Program-made: the position numbers and the translations under genes
From: Cytophagales bacterium
GTDB lineage: Bacteria > Bacteroidota > Bacteroidia > Cytophagales > Cyclobacteriaceae
DNA: 64,000 nucleotides
Reading direction: 5' to 3'
NCBI GenBank assembly: GCA_020402945.1
Contig: JADBYQ010000007.1
Span: 20,292-84,291 of the forward strand
Part shown: piece by piece, positions 51,623-60,660 of the stretch
How the letters are laid out: the number at the start of each line of letters is the position of its first letter
Position numbering within the stretch: the first letter of the stretch is position 1
The notes under the pieces: model-generated
The model's input: only the letters and a program-made list of their open reading frames with translations
What the model was told of the DNA's origin: nothing
Database searches by the model: none

Positions 51623-53536
51623 CTACTTCTTCGAATCTTTCAAATGCAACAACCAGTTCTCGTCATAGTAAACCTGTCCCGCATCCACCGCTTCACGGAG
51701 GACTTCAACAAAAAGGTCTTTCTCTTTCGGAGCTACTTGCTGTTCTAATTCCTCTGGCGACATCGCATGATTAGTGAGTAGATAGATAATTTGGGTTTCA
51801 TAATCTTTTGTGGTAGTCGAATTCAATTGCTTTCTTTTTTCAATACACACGTCACAGATACCGCAGGTGTTATAGGTAATCTCATCAAAATACTCTTGAA
51901 TCAGTTGCATGCGGCATCGTTGACTCTGTTCAGCGTATTGGATTATTGACTCCATTTTGCGCAAATGTAAGTTTCGCCTTGCTTCCAGTACCATTCGATC
52001 AATGGGCAATCGCTCCGCATCCTGGCGCGGCAAGACAAATGTAATCCGTGCATTGTCTATAGAAGGTTCGTAGGCTAGTAGTTGTAACTCGTGAAGTTGT
52101 TGGAGTTCCCCTTTCACTTGTGGTACTGATAATTTTAACGCGCTTGACAACTGCGCTTCAGAAATCGTCATAAAATCCGCATAGAGTTCTCCGCCATAAA
52201 GTCGCAACAACGCTTTTAAAATGGAATCAAACCGAGCATGGGCAACCTGAAATTCATATATCTTCTTTTTGTCAATTGAAAAATGAACACGAGAGGGTCG
52301 ATAGAAGCTTTCGTTAAAGGTTACCAGGCCGGCTTCTTCTAACTTTTTTAGAGCTGGATAAACAGCCGCAGATTTCAACGAAAATTTCCTACAGAACTGA
52401 TCCAAATCAAAATCATAACTTTCTCCCTCACTGCTGCCCATTGCGAGTTGAAAATGGTTTGCCAGCGCCTGATATACTTTCTGCAAGTATTCGACTTGAG
52501 GCTGTGATTGTTCCACTTTGTGACGCAGCGACTGTACATCGGCTTCGTGGAAGATCAGCGTTGCATACGCTTTCTTTCCATCACGCCCCCCTCTACCTGC
52601 CTCTTGGTAGTAGGATTCAATGTCCTCAGGAATATCAAGATGAATGACCAAGCGCACATTGGATTTATCGATACCCATCCCAAAGGCATTGGTTGCCACC
52701 ATCACCCGGCATCGATCGGCAAGCCACTCATGCTGACGGCTTGTGCGGTCTTGATGGCTTAAACCGGCATGATAAAAAGCCGCGCTAATTTTATTGCGTT
52801 GAAGCAGGCGCGCAATTTCCTGGGTGGCTTTTCGAGACCGCACATAGACAATGGCCGACCCAGAAACCTTTCTAAGAATCTCTAAAAGTTTTTTCTCTTT
52901 TGTTTCGGTCTCCCTTACAACCAACGAAATATTTTCTCTGGCAAAACTGATCTGAAAAACAGCCGGGCTTTTCAATTGCAGCTTCGCAATGATATCCTCT
53001 TTCACCACGCGTGTGGCGGATGCTGTCAAGGCAATAATAGGAACATTCGGCTTCACTTCTCTCAGCTCAGCAATTCGCAGGTACGGTGGCCTGAAATCAT
53101 ATCCCCATTGCGAAATACAATGTGCTTCGTCCACCGCGATAAGGTTCACATTCATTTTTTTGAAACGCGCCTGAAATAACTCGGTTTGCAAGCGTTCAGG
53201 CGAGAGGTACAGAAACTGCTGCTGCCCATAAATACAGTTGTCAAGAAGAATGTCAATAGCTTGATGGCTCAACCCTGAATGAATGGCGACAGCTGCAATA
53301 CCTTTCTGTTTGAGTTGCTCCACCTGATCTTGCATGAGAGCGATCAATGGGGTGATCACCACGCAAAGGCCTTCCATGGCCAGTGCAGGCACTTGAAAAC
53401 AAACTGATTTGCCTCCACCCGTTGGCAAAATGGCTACCACGTCTTTTCCCCCTAGAACGGATTGAATAATCTCTTCTTGCGGAGGTCTAAACGAAGTATG
53501 GCCCCAATATTTTGTGAGTATTGAATCAGGCGACAC
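51623..53536 (-). CDS. recQ: RecQ family ATP-dependent DNA helicase
   Basis: A 637-residue 3'-5' helicase. It has motif 0 FRPPQEEIIQSVL, Walker A LPTGGGKSVCFQVP, VDEAHCISQWGYDFRP (motif II), LTASATRVV and the motif VI region YQEAGRGGRDGKKAYA. The C-terminal zinc-binding segment is CRMQLIQEYF then CGICDVC. The HRDC domain typical of the E. coli protein is not evident; the last ~100 residues are shorter. The start is GTG at 53536; no ATG gives the conserved N-terminus. It acts in recombinational repair and replication restart. Confidence 0.93.
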   Translation of the reverse strand: MSPDSILTKYWGHTSFRPPQEEIIQSVLGGKDVVAILPTGGGKSVCFQVPALAMEGLCVVITPLIALMQDQVEQLKQKGIAAVAIHSGLSHQAIDILLDNCIYGQQQFLYLSPERLQTELFQARFKKMNVNLIAVDEAHCISQWGYDFRPPYLRIAELREVKPNVPIIALTASATRVVKEDIIAKLQLKSPAVFQISFARENISLVVRETETKEKKLLEILRKVSGSAIVYVRSRKATQEIARLLQRNKISAAFYHAGLSHQDRTSRQHEWLADRCRVMVATNAFGMGIDKSNVRLVIHLDIPEDIESYYQEAGRGGRDGKKAYATLIFHEADVQSLRHKVEQSQPQVEYLQKVYQALANHFQLAMGSSEGESYDFDLDQFCRKFSLKSAAVYPALKKLEEAGLVTFNESFYRPSRVHFSIDKKKIYEFQVAHARFDSILKALLRLYGGELYADFMTISEAQLSSALKLSVPQVKGELQQLHELQLLAYEPSIDNARITFVLPRQDAERLPIDRMVLEARRNLHLRKMESIIQYAEQSQRCRMQLIQEYFDEITYNTCGICDVCIEKRKQLNSTTTKDYETQIIYLLTNHAMSPEELEQQVAPKEKDLFVEVLREAVDAGQVYYDENWLLHLKDSKK

Positions 53537-53602
53537 CCTGTAAAAGTAAATACGATTCGCGAACAGTAAGCCATACCGAACGTAAATACTTAGATGTAAA
53601 GT

Positions 53603-53833
53603 CTATTTGGTTGCCGATTGCAAAAGTTTAACACCAATTTCGCCTAAGTGCTTTTTTAAAATACCCTTGTATTGAGGGGAATTCATATAGCCTCCGTTTG
53701 CTTTGAAAAACTCGTCCATCACTGGAAACCAGTCACTATTGAGGGGCATGCCAAATCGAAATTGTCCTGACGCTTTGTCGCCTATGCGATGACGTTTTAG
53801 TGGCTTATGCTGTTGCACGGCCTCGATATAGCG
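53603..53833 (-). pseudogene. C-terminal fragment of a solute-binding protein
   Basis: About 76 residues without a proper start: RYIEAVQQHK, then FGMPLNSDWFPVMDEFFKAN, then SPQYKGILKKHLGEIGVKLLQS. This looks like the last lobe of a family 3 extracellular solute-binding protein. A stop lies immediately upstream in frame. It is a leftover between recQ and the enoyl-CoA hydratase gene. Confidence 0.5.
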
Positions 53834-53851
53834 TTATGGAAAAATAATCGC

Positions 53852-54625
53852 TTACCAAACAATTTCTTCCTTGTTTAAAAAAGCGGCAATTCCCTTTTTG
53901 CAGTCGGCAGAGCCACGCGCCAGAGCATTCAGCTCGACTGCATGTGCAAGGGCTTCTGAGAGAGGCATTGATTGCACCTCTCCTATCATCTGCTTGGTAA
54001 GCGCCATGGACTGACCCGAATTGTTTTTGATGAGAAATTGTGCAAACGAATTGACTCGTTGCTCTAATTCTTCTTTTGCAAAAAGGTAGTTGACCAACCC
54101 CATTCGAACCGCTTCCTCTCCCTTTATGAGGTCACCGCTTAATAAAAGTTGTTTTGCTTTTTGCTCACCAATCTTACGAATCAAGAACACACTCACTAAA
54201 GCTGGGATGAATCCGATCTTAACTTCGGTGTAACCAAATTTTGCTTCTGGAGTAGAAAAGACAAAGTCGCAGATCGTTGCTAGCCCGCACCCTCCCGCCA
54301 AAGCATGACCTTGAACGTTTGCAATTACCACTTTCTTTAATTGGTAGATCTGTTGAAACAAATCCTTTAGATGGTTAGAATCCAGCAGGTTTTCTTCAAG
54401 CGAAAATTTTTGCAGTTGCTGGAGGTAGGCAAGGTCTGCCCCCGCGCAAAAAGCCTCTCCATTGGCTTTTAATACAATCACCTTTACTGTTTCATCCTCT
54501 TCTGCTCTCGCAAACGCGGCCTTCAATTCGGTGACCATATCGCCACTCAACGCATTTCTTTTTTCCGGGCGATTGAGCGTGATAAACCCAATACGATCCT
54601 GAACAGTATAAATTACCAAACTCAT
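53852..54625 (-). CDS. Enoyl-CoA hydratase/isomerase family protein
   Basis: A 257-residue crotonase-fold enzyme: IGFITLNRPEKRNALSG at the start, then the oxyanion-hole segments GEAFCAGADLAYLQ and VQGHALAGGCGLATICDF. KFGYTEVKIGFIPALVSVFL carries the catalytic Glu position (E in YTEVKIG). It likely hydrates or isomerises an acyl-CoA in fatty-acid or amino-acid breakdown, but the fold covers many reactions. It starts 3 bp downstream of comEC's stop on the same strand, probably only by compaction. Confidence 0.9.
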   Translation of the reverse strand: MSLVIYTVQDRIGFITLNRPEKRNALSGDMVTELKAAFARAEEDETVKVIVLKANGEAFCAGADLAYLQQLQKFSLEENLLDSNHLKDLFQQIYQLKKVVIANVQGHALAGGCGLATICDFVFSTPEAKFGYTEVKIGFIPALVSVFLIRKIGEQKAKQLLLSGDLIKGEEAVRMGLVNYLFAKEELEQRVNSFAQFLIKNNSGQSMALTKQMIGEVQSMPLSEALAHAVELNALARGSADCKKGIAAFLNKEEIVW

Positions 54626-54628
54626 TGT

Positions 54629-56710
54629 CTAATTGGTTAACGTAAAAGCACCTTCATCGAGAACGGAATAAAAAGGTATCTTTTTTTCCATTGCAAAGTT
54701 ACGCATCTTGTTGATGTAAGTTCGTGAATTGCTTCCGTCCACAATCAATTTCCCAATTTTTTTTGAGCCCGTCCATTCCTTATCGAATGCCAAAGAATTG
54801 TTGCTCACAATCAAATAATCCACTTGAAAGTTGAGTGGCGTGTTGTTGCCTTTTTCTGAAATGTGCGCAATGGTTTTCGTTTGCCACACAACCATCAACA
54901 TGTTTTTTGTCCATTTGGCCGCAGGAAGTGATTCCACTCCACTTACACGAGCCACCCCGTTTAGTAACCGATTGGGACGAATATGAAAACGCTGACGGTC
55001 GTTGTCCTCCAACAATGCAGAATCTGATTGAAAGTATGATTGGCCATTTTTTGTAAATTCAAATGCATGATGACCCGACACACTATAAACAATAAATTGG
55101 CTCCTGTTTACCCTATTAAAAAAGTGATTCCATTGTGCGTAACAAAAAACAATGACAAAAATAACTGATGCAAAAAGCCATCGGGCCGAACGAAACTCAA
55201 ACAGAAAAATCAAGCATAATAAAAACGCCATCAGTAGCCAGCACTGCAGCGTAGTAATGTGAATGTCGCTGATGAGACTGAAGGGTAATTTTTCCGTAAT
55301 AAAAACTGTTTCATTCAAAAGGTAGATTGTTCCCGTGAGCAATTTGCCAAGCATAATTGCAAGGGGAGAAATGAAACTGAACGCAAGCACTAAAATTCCC
55401 AGCACCAACACACCCGTGGAAAGCGGAATAACAAACAAATTTGAGATCAAGAAGTAAACAGGAAATTGGTGAAAGTACAAAAGCCCGAGTGAAAATGTCG
55501 CCACCTGAGCTGCGATGGACACACAAGTGATTTGCCAAATCCAGTCACCCAATCGGTTTTCTACCTCCCACAAGTTATAAATAGGTCTTTGTAAATAAAC
55601 AATTCCCAACACAGCGAGGTAAGACAGTTGAAATCCAACAGACATAATCAAATAGGGATTGTATAACAAAAGCACAAAAGCGGAAGCCGCCAGTGTGTTA
55701 TAGATATTCGTTCGTTTGCCAAATGGGCGAGCAATCGCTACAAACGAGAACATTACAACTGCCCGAAGAACTGAAGGCGAAAGGCCGGTAACAAAAGCAA
55801 ATACCCAAAGACAGACAAGGCTTATTGCGGCCACCGCCCATCTGCTCCAGGCAAACCGGTTAAGAGGCCTTAAAAGCACCAGGAGGATTCCATAAATGAT
55901 GCCCACATGCAATCCTGAAACGGCTAAGACATGCATCGCTCCACTTGCTGCATACGCGTTTAACAAATCGGTATCGATTCCATCGGTTACTCCCAAAACA
56001 AGTGCAGCTGCGATGGCTTGTCGCTGCTCTCCAGCTACGTATTTATTTAATTTCGATTGGGCCCACGCGCGAGCTTGGTGAGAGTAGTAAATAAATCCCC
56101 TGCGATCTGCCGGTGCTATCCACCGAACCTGCTCTGCCCGAACAAATTGCTGGTGATAGATGGATTTGAAACTGAGGAATCTCTTAAAATCAAACTCACC
56201 GGGGTTAGCAGGAGGTTTAAGTGCTTGAGGACTTCCTTTTATGAGCAGCTGATCACCATATGTCCACGATACTTCGCCTATACCTTTTGAAACGTAAAGA
56301 AGCACCCTCCCCTTTGCTTGTCGCCATCGCGAATTTTTTATGGCCGCTACTTCCACCTCAACCTTCCAACTTTTGGCCTTTGACTCCGGAGAACTTCGAA
56401 CAATGGCCAAATACGCTTTTGTTGGCTCGTCACCTGACTGCAAAAGAGTCCGGTCTCCCTCGCCTGTTCGAATCAACACAAGCACGTATCCTAGAGAAGA
56501 TATAGCCAAAAGTCCAACCAGTCCCGATGCCAACCCAGTTTTTCGCCCGCGAAAAAAGGTAGTGATAAGAAAATACACAAACACTAAAATGGTGGACAGA
56601 ATCACGGCTTGTTGCAAGCCAAAGGCACCAGGAAAATAAATCGCTACCAGGATACCTGCTACCAGAAACGCAGCTATCCGTACCATGGCATATGGAATCC
56701 ATCTCAGCAC
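54629..56710 (-). CDS. comEC: ComEC/Rec2-type DNA uptake channel
   Basis: A 693-residue polytopic inner-membrane protein. The N-terminal third has the DUF4131/OB-like part (VEVAAIKNSRWRQAKGRVLLYV) and the central Competence domain has the hallmark MHVLAVSGLHVGIIYGILLV and GLSPSVLRAVVMFSFVAIARPF, with about ten helices. The C-terminal metallo-beta-lactamase motif HxHxDH seen in many ComEC proteins is absent; the last ~150 residues are a different soluble domain ending VLDEGAFTLTN. It forms the channel for single-stranded DNA in natural transformation. Start is GTG; an ATG 24 bp downstream is possible. Confidence 0.92.
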   Translation of the reverse strand: MLRWIPYAMVRIAAFLVAGILVAIYFPGAFGLQQAVILSTILVFVYFLITTFFRGRKTGLASGLVGLLAISSLGYVLVLIRTGEGDRTLLQSGDEPTKAYLAIVRSSPESKAKSWKVEVEVAAIKNSRWRQAKGRVLLYVSKGIGEVSWTYGDQLLIKGSPQALKPPANPGEFDFKRFLSFKSIYHQQFVRAEQVRWIAPADRRGFIYYSHQARAWAQSKLNKYVAGEQRQAIAAALVLGVTDGIDTDLLNAYAASGAMHVLAVSGLHVGIIYGILLVLLRPLNRFAWSRWAVAAISLVCLWVFAFVTGLSPSVLRAVVMFSFVAIARPFGKRTNIYNTLAASAFVLLLYNPYLIMSVGFQLSYLAVLGIVYLQRPIYNLWEVENRLGDWIWQITCVSIAAQVATFSLGLLYFHQFPVYFLISNLFVIPLSTGVLVLGILVLAFSFISPLAIMLGKLLTGTIYLLNETVFITEKLPFSLISDIHITTLQCWLLMAFLLCLIFLFEFRSARWLFASVIFVIVFCYAQWNHFFNRVNRSQFIVYSVSGHHAFEFTKNGQSYFQSDSALLEDNDRQRFHIRPNRLLNGVARVSGVESLPAAKWTKNMLMVVWQTKTIAHISEKGNNTPLNFQVDYLIVSNNSLAFDKEWTGSKKIGKLIVDGSNSRTYINKMRNFAMEKKIPFYSVLDEGAFTLTN

Positions 56711-56840
56711 AGATGAAAGATACTAGATGGCAAATCGGTTTACAAATTGTAAGCTCTAACTGGTTTCGTACCACAGAAAACGAGCCTCTATTCAAAGGTA
56801 ATTCCCTTTAAAAAGAAGAAAAAAAGAACGTTAAAACCAG

Positions 56841-56848
56841 TATCTTTG
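56841..56848 (+). promoter_or_regulatory. -7 promoter element TATCTTTG
   Basis: Exact TAnnTTTG match 21 bp before the antitoxin start codon, so the toxin-antitoxin pair is transcribed with a short leader of about a dozen bases. Confidence 0.6.
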
Positions 56849-56869
56849 AAAAACAAATTTTTGCAAATT

Positions 56870-57094
56870 ATGGACATCAACATAGAGCGTTCTCTGATCA
56901 TCAAAGAGCTTCAACAAATCAATGATATCTCACTTTTAAAAGCAATAAAACACCTTGTTCACTATGGACTAAAAAACGATGGCCACATCAGTATAGAGCA
57001 GTACAACAAGGAATTGGAGGAAGCTGAAGCAGAAATAGAAAGAGGCGAGTTTGTTAGCCATGAGGACTTAAAAAAACAAATGAAGGAATGGTGA
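56870..57094 (+). CDS. Antitoxin of a ParDE/RelBE-like pair
   Basis: A 74-residue acidic protein from ATG 56870 (an upstream TTG is rejected because it lies at the promoter). The N-terminal helices (RSLIIKELQQINDISLLKAIKHLVHYGL) may dimerise or bind DNA. The Glu-rich C-terminus (YNKELEEAEAEIERGEFVSHEDLKKQ) is the typical toxin-wrapping tail of Bacteroidota antitoxins. It overlaps the toxin gene by 7 bp and has a TAnnTTTG promoter just upstream. Confidence 0.82.
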   Translation: MDINIERSLIIKELQQINDISLLKAIKHLVHYGLKNDGHISIEQYNKELEEAEAEIERGEFVSHEDLKKQMKEW

Positions 57095-57396
57095 AGAAAG
57101 AAAAACCCGTGGTTGTATGGAACATACGGGCTTCAATCTATTTTAGGAAAGCCTACGAATATATCAAGGACGAATCATACACGAACGCAGAGAAAGTAAG
57201 AAACGGCATTGTCAAAGTAATTGACAATCTTCCCACCAACCCGGGTAAATATCCACTTGACAAATTTAAGAAAAACAACCAGGGCAACTACCGTGCATTT
57301 GAAAAATACTCCTATCGAATTGCGTATAAGCATACGGACAATGAGGTTCGGATAATTCGCATGCGGCACGTGAAGCAGGAGCCAAAAGAATACTGA
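57088..57396 (+). CDS. ParE/RelE-like toxin
   Basis: A 102-residue basic protein of the RelE/ParE superfamily: WNIRASIYFRKAYEYIKDESYTNAEKV at the start, then DNLPTNPGKYPLDKFKKN and the C-terminal strand pair YRAFEKYSYRIAYKHTDNEVRIIRMRHVKQEPKEY. RelE-type proteins cut mRNA on ribosomes and ParE-type inhibit gyrase; this one is closer to ParE by lacking the catalytic C-terminal His/Tyr set of RelE, but the choice is uncertain. It overlaps the antitoxin gene by 7 bp. Both genes look intact. Confidence 0.85.
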   Translation: MVKKEKPVVVWNIRASIYFRKAYEYIKDESYTNAEKVRNGIVKVIDNLPTNPGKYPLDKFKKNNQGNYRAFEKYSYRIAYKHTDNEVRIIRMRHVKQEPKEY

Positions 57397-57541
57397 ATCA
57401 TTTGCGCTAAAAAAATGCAACTGATTTAGTCGATCGCGCTGGCTGAGAAAATCTATCTCAACTATTCCGTTTCCGAAAAAATTAACTCAACTGCACAGGA
57501 AGACAAGATTAAATTCCTCTCAAAAAATGTTCAATCCGATA

Positions 57542-58549
57542 TTAAGGCAAATAAAAATCAAATCCCATTTCATTCATGCACTTAAAGTGTCCTTTGGGGC
57601 ATTTGTCGAATCCTATTTTTGAACAGGGTCTGCAACCCAACCGTGTATTTTCTAACACGGTAAACTTAGTGCGATAGGGATACATGCCAAAAAACGGAAT
57701 AGTGCTACCCCAGATGCTAAATATTTCTTTTTTCAATGCGGCCGCGATATGCATTAGTCCGGTATCATGGGCAAATACGTACCGCGCTTGTTTTATTAAA
57801 CTGGCCGATTGATTGAGATTATACAGTCCACACGCATTATAAACAACTGTCTTTTTTCCTAAGTCATGTAATCCTTGTTCGAAATCGCTTCCTTTTGCCG
57901 AACGCTCAAAAAACTCTCGAATAATTTCTCCATTTTGAAAGTCTTCTTTGCCACCTAGCAAAATAACCGGCTTATTTATTTTGTCGCATAGCTCAATCAT
58001 TCTTTTTACCGGCAACTTTTTTGTTTCGTGCTGGGCGCCAATAGCGTAAGCTACGTAACCCTTGCGGTGTGTTTCCGGAATCCAGTCCAAAGGAACCTCG
58101 TCTTTTTCGGGAATAAAATAATCTAACCCCAACGCATCATTCTTCACTTGCAACGCTTGGACGGTTTCCAGGTACCGATCTACAATATGCAAAGCAGGGA
58201 GTTTATTAATCTTAAAGTTAACCAAGAGCCACTTTTCTATATTCAGTTTGCGAAAACTAAACGACTTTACATTCAGCTTCCATTTTAGGATTCGGGTACG
58301 AAGGTTGTTATGAAGGTCAATGACATAGTCATACTTTTCAACCTTCAACTGCTCGACCAAGTCATTCAATTCTTTTTCCAGGCAAAAAACCTTATCGATA
58401 TAGGGGTTGTTTTCCACCAGCATTTTGTACTGTAACTTTGTAACAAAATGAATTTCAGCCTCGTCTAGTTGCGTTTTTAAAACACGCACCACAGGCGTGG
58501 TCAATACAATATCTCCTATAGACGAAAACCGGATGACCAAAATCTTCAT
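57542..58549 (-). CDS. Family 9 glycosyltransferase (heptosyltransferase-like)
   Basis: A 335-residue GT-B fold enzyme of family GT9, the ADP-heptose:LPS heptosyltransferase group. It begins MKILVIRFSSIGDIVLTTPVVRVLK, continues VIDLHNNLRTRILKW and VILLGGKEDFQNG, and has the nucleotide-sugar segment ARYVFAHDTGLMHIAAALKKEIFSIWGSTIP. A Cys-rich end (CRPCSKIGFDKCPKGHFKCM) is typical of the Bacteroidota forms. It probably adds a sugar to lipopolysaccharide core. It is a single gene with no LPS neighbours in view. Confidence 0.9.
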   Translation of the reverse strand: MKILVIRFSSIGDIVLTTPVVRVLKTQLDEAEIHFVTKLQYKMLVENNPYIDKVFCLEKELNDLVEQLKVEKYDYVIDLHNNLRTRILKWKLNVKSFSFRKLNIEKWLLVNFKINKLPALHIVDRYLETVQALQVKNDALGLDYFIPEKDEVPLDWIPETHRKGYVAYAIGAQHETKKLPVKRMIELCDKINKPVILLGGKEDFQNGEIIREFFERSAKGSDFEQGLHDLGKKTVVYNACGLYNLNQSASLIKQARYVFAHDTGLMHIAAALKKEIFSIWGSTIPFFGMYPYRTKFTVLENTRLGCRPCSKIGFDKCPKGHFKCMNEMGFDFYLP

Positions 58550-58631
58550 AATGGGGCAAAGGTAAGCCTGATTTTAGAGATGAAAAATACCAACTGAATT
58601 TACTACTTTAGAAAATAAAATTAGAACCTCT

Positions 58632-59033
58632 ATGAATTATTGGCTCGTAAAATCAGAACCGGACGTATACTCTTGGGACGACCTGATGAAAGATAAAAAA
58701 ACCACTTGGGATGGCGTACGCAATTTTCAAGCACGAAACAACTTAAAAGCCATGAAGAAAGGTGATTTGGCACTTTTCTATTATAGTAATGAAGGCAAGG
58801 CGATTGTCGGTATTGCCGAAATCAGCAAAGAATCATTTCCTGATCCGAAGGATCCTAACTGGGTGGCGGTAGAACTAAAGCCAAAGACAAAGCTGAAAAA
58901 TCAGGTAGAATTAGCAACTATTAAGAAAGACAAACACTTAGACCGAATGGTTTTGGTAACCAACTCACGTCTTTCTGTGCAGCCTGTTAAGCCAGAAGAA
59001 TTTGACTGGATATTGGCTCTTTCAGAAAAATAA
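58632..59033 (+). CDS. EVE domain protein
   Basis: A 133-residue PUA-like EVE domain: MNYWLVKSEPDVYSWDDL at the start, then WDGVRNFQARNNLKAMKKGDLALFYYS, VGIAEISKESFPDP and LVTNSRLSVQPVKPEEFDWIL. EVE/thymocyte nuclear protein 1 homologues bind modified bases in DNA or RNA, and in bacteria often accompany modification-dependent restriction, but this one sits alone. It ends 7 bp before the first of two paralogous secreted proteins. Confidence 0.9.
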   Translation: MNYWLVKSEPDVYSWDDLMKDKKTTWDGVRNFQARNNLKAMKKGDLALFYYSNEGKAIVGIAEISKESFPDPKDPNWVAVELKPKTKLKNQVELATIKKDKHLDRMVLVTNSRLSVQPVKPEEFDWILALSEK

Positions 59034-59040
59034 CACATCC

Positions 59041-60660
59041 ATGCAGGTGAAAAGAATTCAAGAAATACTCCAGCGACTTGCTCAAGTATTGAGCGCACAA
59101 TCGACACCACTATTGCTTGTATTTTTCTTGCTGATAGCAGGAGTCACTACCATGGCTCAACTTTCTCAACCGGCACGATTTGAAAAAAAGAAGAAAAGTG
59201 GCGATCATGACTTCACTGTTGTTTCAATGGGTGAAAAAGGAATTGCCTTAATTCGCGATCAACAAAAATATCAGCGAGGAGATAATCTATGGGAACTAAT
59301 TATCGTGGATTCTACCCTGCAGGAAACCTGGGCAAAAGAATTGATCATCGAAAATAGATTCAACTTGATAGGACATGAATACCGAGACGAAACATTGTAT
59401 TTTCTTTTTCGCGTGGGTGAAACGGAGCAGGGAAAATTGAAAATCATCAAAGTCGACTTCAAGGCTGGCCAAACGGAAGAACACAACTACGAACCGGAGC
59501 TCAACATTCGCCTGACTCACTTCAATGTAGTCGCCAATCAGGTTGTACTCGCAGGCTATGTCTCTAACCAGCCAACCGTTCTGCTTTACGATCTATCGAA
59601 TGATCACGCGAAAATCATTCCGGGCCTTTTGATTGATAATACTGAACTGCTAGACGTGCGTGTCAATATCAACAATACGTTTAACGTGCTCATTGCCGAA
59701 CGTGAATCAAAATTGAAAAAACGTCTTATCTCCAAAACATTTGACCGATCAGGTGCGATGTTATTGGATGATGTCATTGAGGTAGATCCCGACAAAGTGA
59801 TTCTTAGCGGCTTTACCAGCACATTGATCCGCGATGAGTTAATGATCATGGGCACGTGGGGCGAAGGGTCGTTAAAACAGGCGGCTGGTGTGTTTACTGT
59901 ATTGGTGGATCCCTACACAGATCAAAAAGTGAACTACTACGACTTTGCTCAACTGAACCATTTTTTAGATTATTTAAAGCCAAAGGCAGCCGCAAAAACA
60001 AAAGTGAAATCCGAAACCCGGAGAAAATTGGGAAAAATTCCCGAATTCAAAGCCAACGTTTTACCCGCTCGTTTGGAAGAAACCAAGAACGGATTTCTTT
60101 TTTACATGGAGGCTTACTACAGTTCTGCCAATGTTAACAATAACAGGTGGAATAACAGCCCGTATGGCAACTACCCCTACTCACTATATGGATATAACCC
60201 CTACCGAAATTTCTATTCACCGTTTAACTATGGGTACCCCTACTCAGTTGGCAACAACAATGCGCCAGAAACGAAAATGCTTCATGGAAGTCTGGCTGTT
60301 TTCAATGAAAAGGGAGAATTGGTCGCTGACCACGGACTCAAACTGGACAATTTAAGAATGGCTTCTCCTGAGCAAGTTTCTGACTTTGTGTATGCGCCAA
60401 CAAAATGTACGTTGATCTATTCCAAAGAAAAAGAAATACGCTATCAGGTTAGTCAGTTAGATGGCGTAGCATTAATGGACGAGAAAATAAGTATTCAATT
60501 AAAATCACCCACCGAATCAGTTCGATCGGATAATGGTGAAGTCAACTTAGTTCGCTTTTGGTATGGATCGTTCTTTTTTCTTTTTGGGAACCAAACGATT
60601 CGAAGCAGCGAGGGAGAAAATCGGGACGTCTTTTACATAAACAAAATAAAGATTGAATAA
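59041..60660 (+). CDS. Secreted protein of unknown function, paralogue 1
   Basis: A 539-residue protein from ATG 59041. After a ~24-residue basic lead comes a hydrophobic segment LLLVFFLLIAGVTTMAQ, likely a signal. The mature part is rich in beta-strands, with repeated hairpins (GHEYRDETLYFLFRVG, VVANQVVLAGYVSNQPTVLLY) suggesting a propeller-like fold. A Tyr/Asn/Pro-rich loop lies at residues ~370-400 (YGNYPYSLYGYNPYRNFYSP). The ending VFYINKIKIE matches the next gene's VFFINKIRYR. Overlaps that gene by 8 bp. No known family. Confidence 0.75.
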   Translation: MQVKRIQEILQRLAQVLSAQSTPLLLVFFLLIAGVTTMAQLSQPARFEKKKKSGDHDFTVVSMGEKGIALIRDQQKYQRGDNLWELIIVDSTLQETWAKELIIENRFNLIGHEYRDETLYFLFRVGETEQGKLKIIKVDFKAGQTEEHNYEPELNIRLTHFNVVANQVVLAGYVSNQPTVLLYDLSNDHAKIIPGLLIDNTELLDVRVNINNTFNVLIAERESKLKKRLISKTFDRSGAMLLDDVIEVDPDKVILSGFTSTLIRDELMIMGTWGEGSLKQAAGVFTVLVDPYTDQKVNYYDFAQLNHFLDYLKPKAAAKTKVKSETRRKLGKIPEFKANVLPARLEETKNGFLFYMEAYYSSANVNNNRWNNSPYGNYPYSLYGYNPYRNFYSPFNYGYPYSVGNNNAPETKMLHGSLAVFNEKGELVADHGLKLDNLRMASPEQVSDFVYAPTKCTLIYSKEKEIRYQVSQLDGVALMDEKISIQLKSPTESVRSDNGEVNLVRFWYGSFFFLFGNQTIRSSEGENRDVFYINKIKIE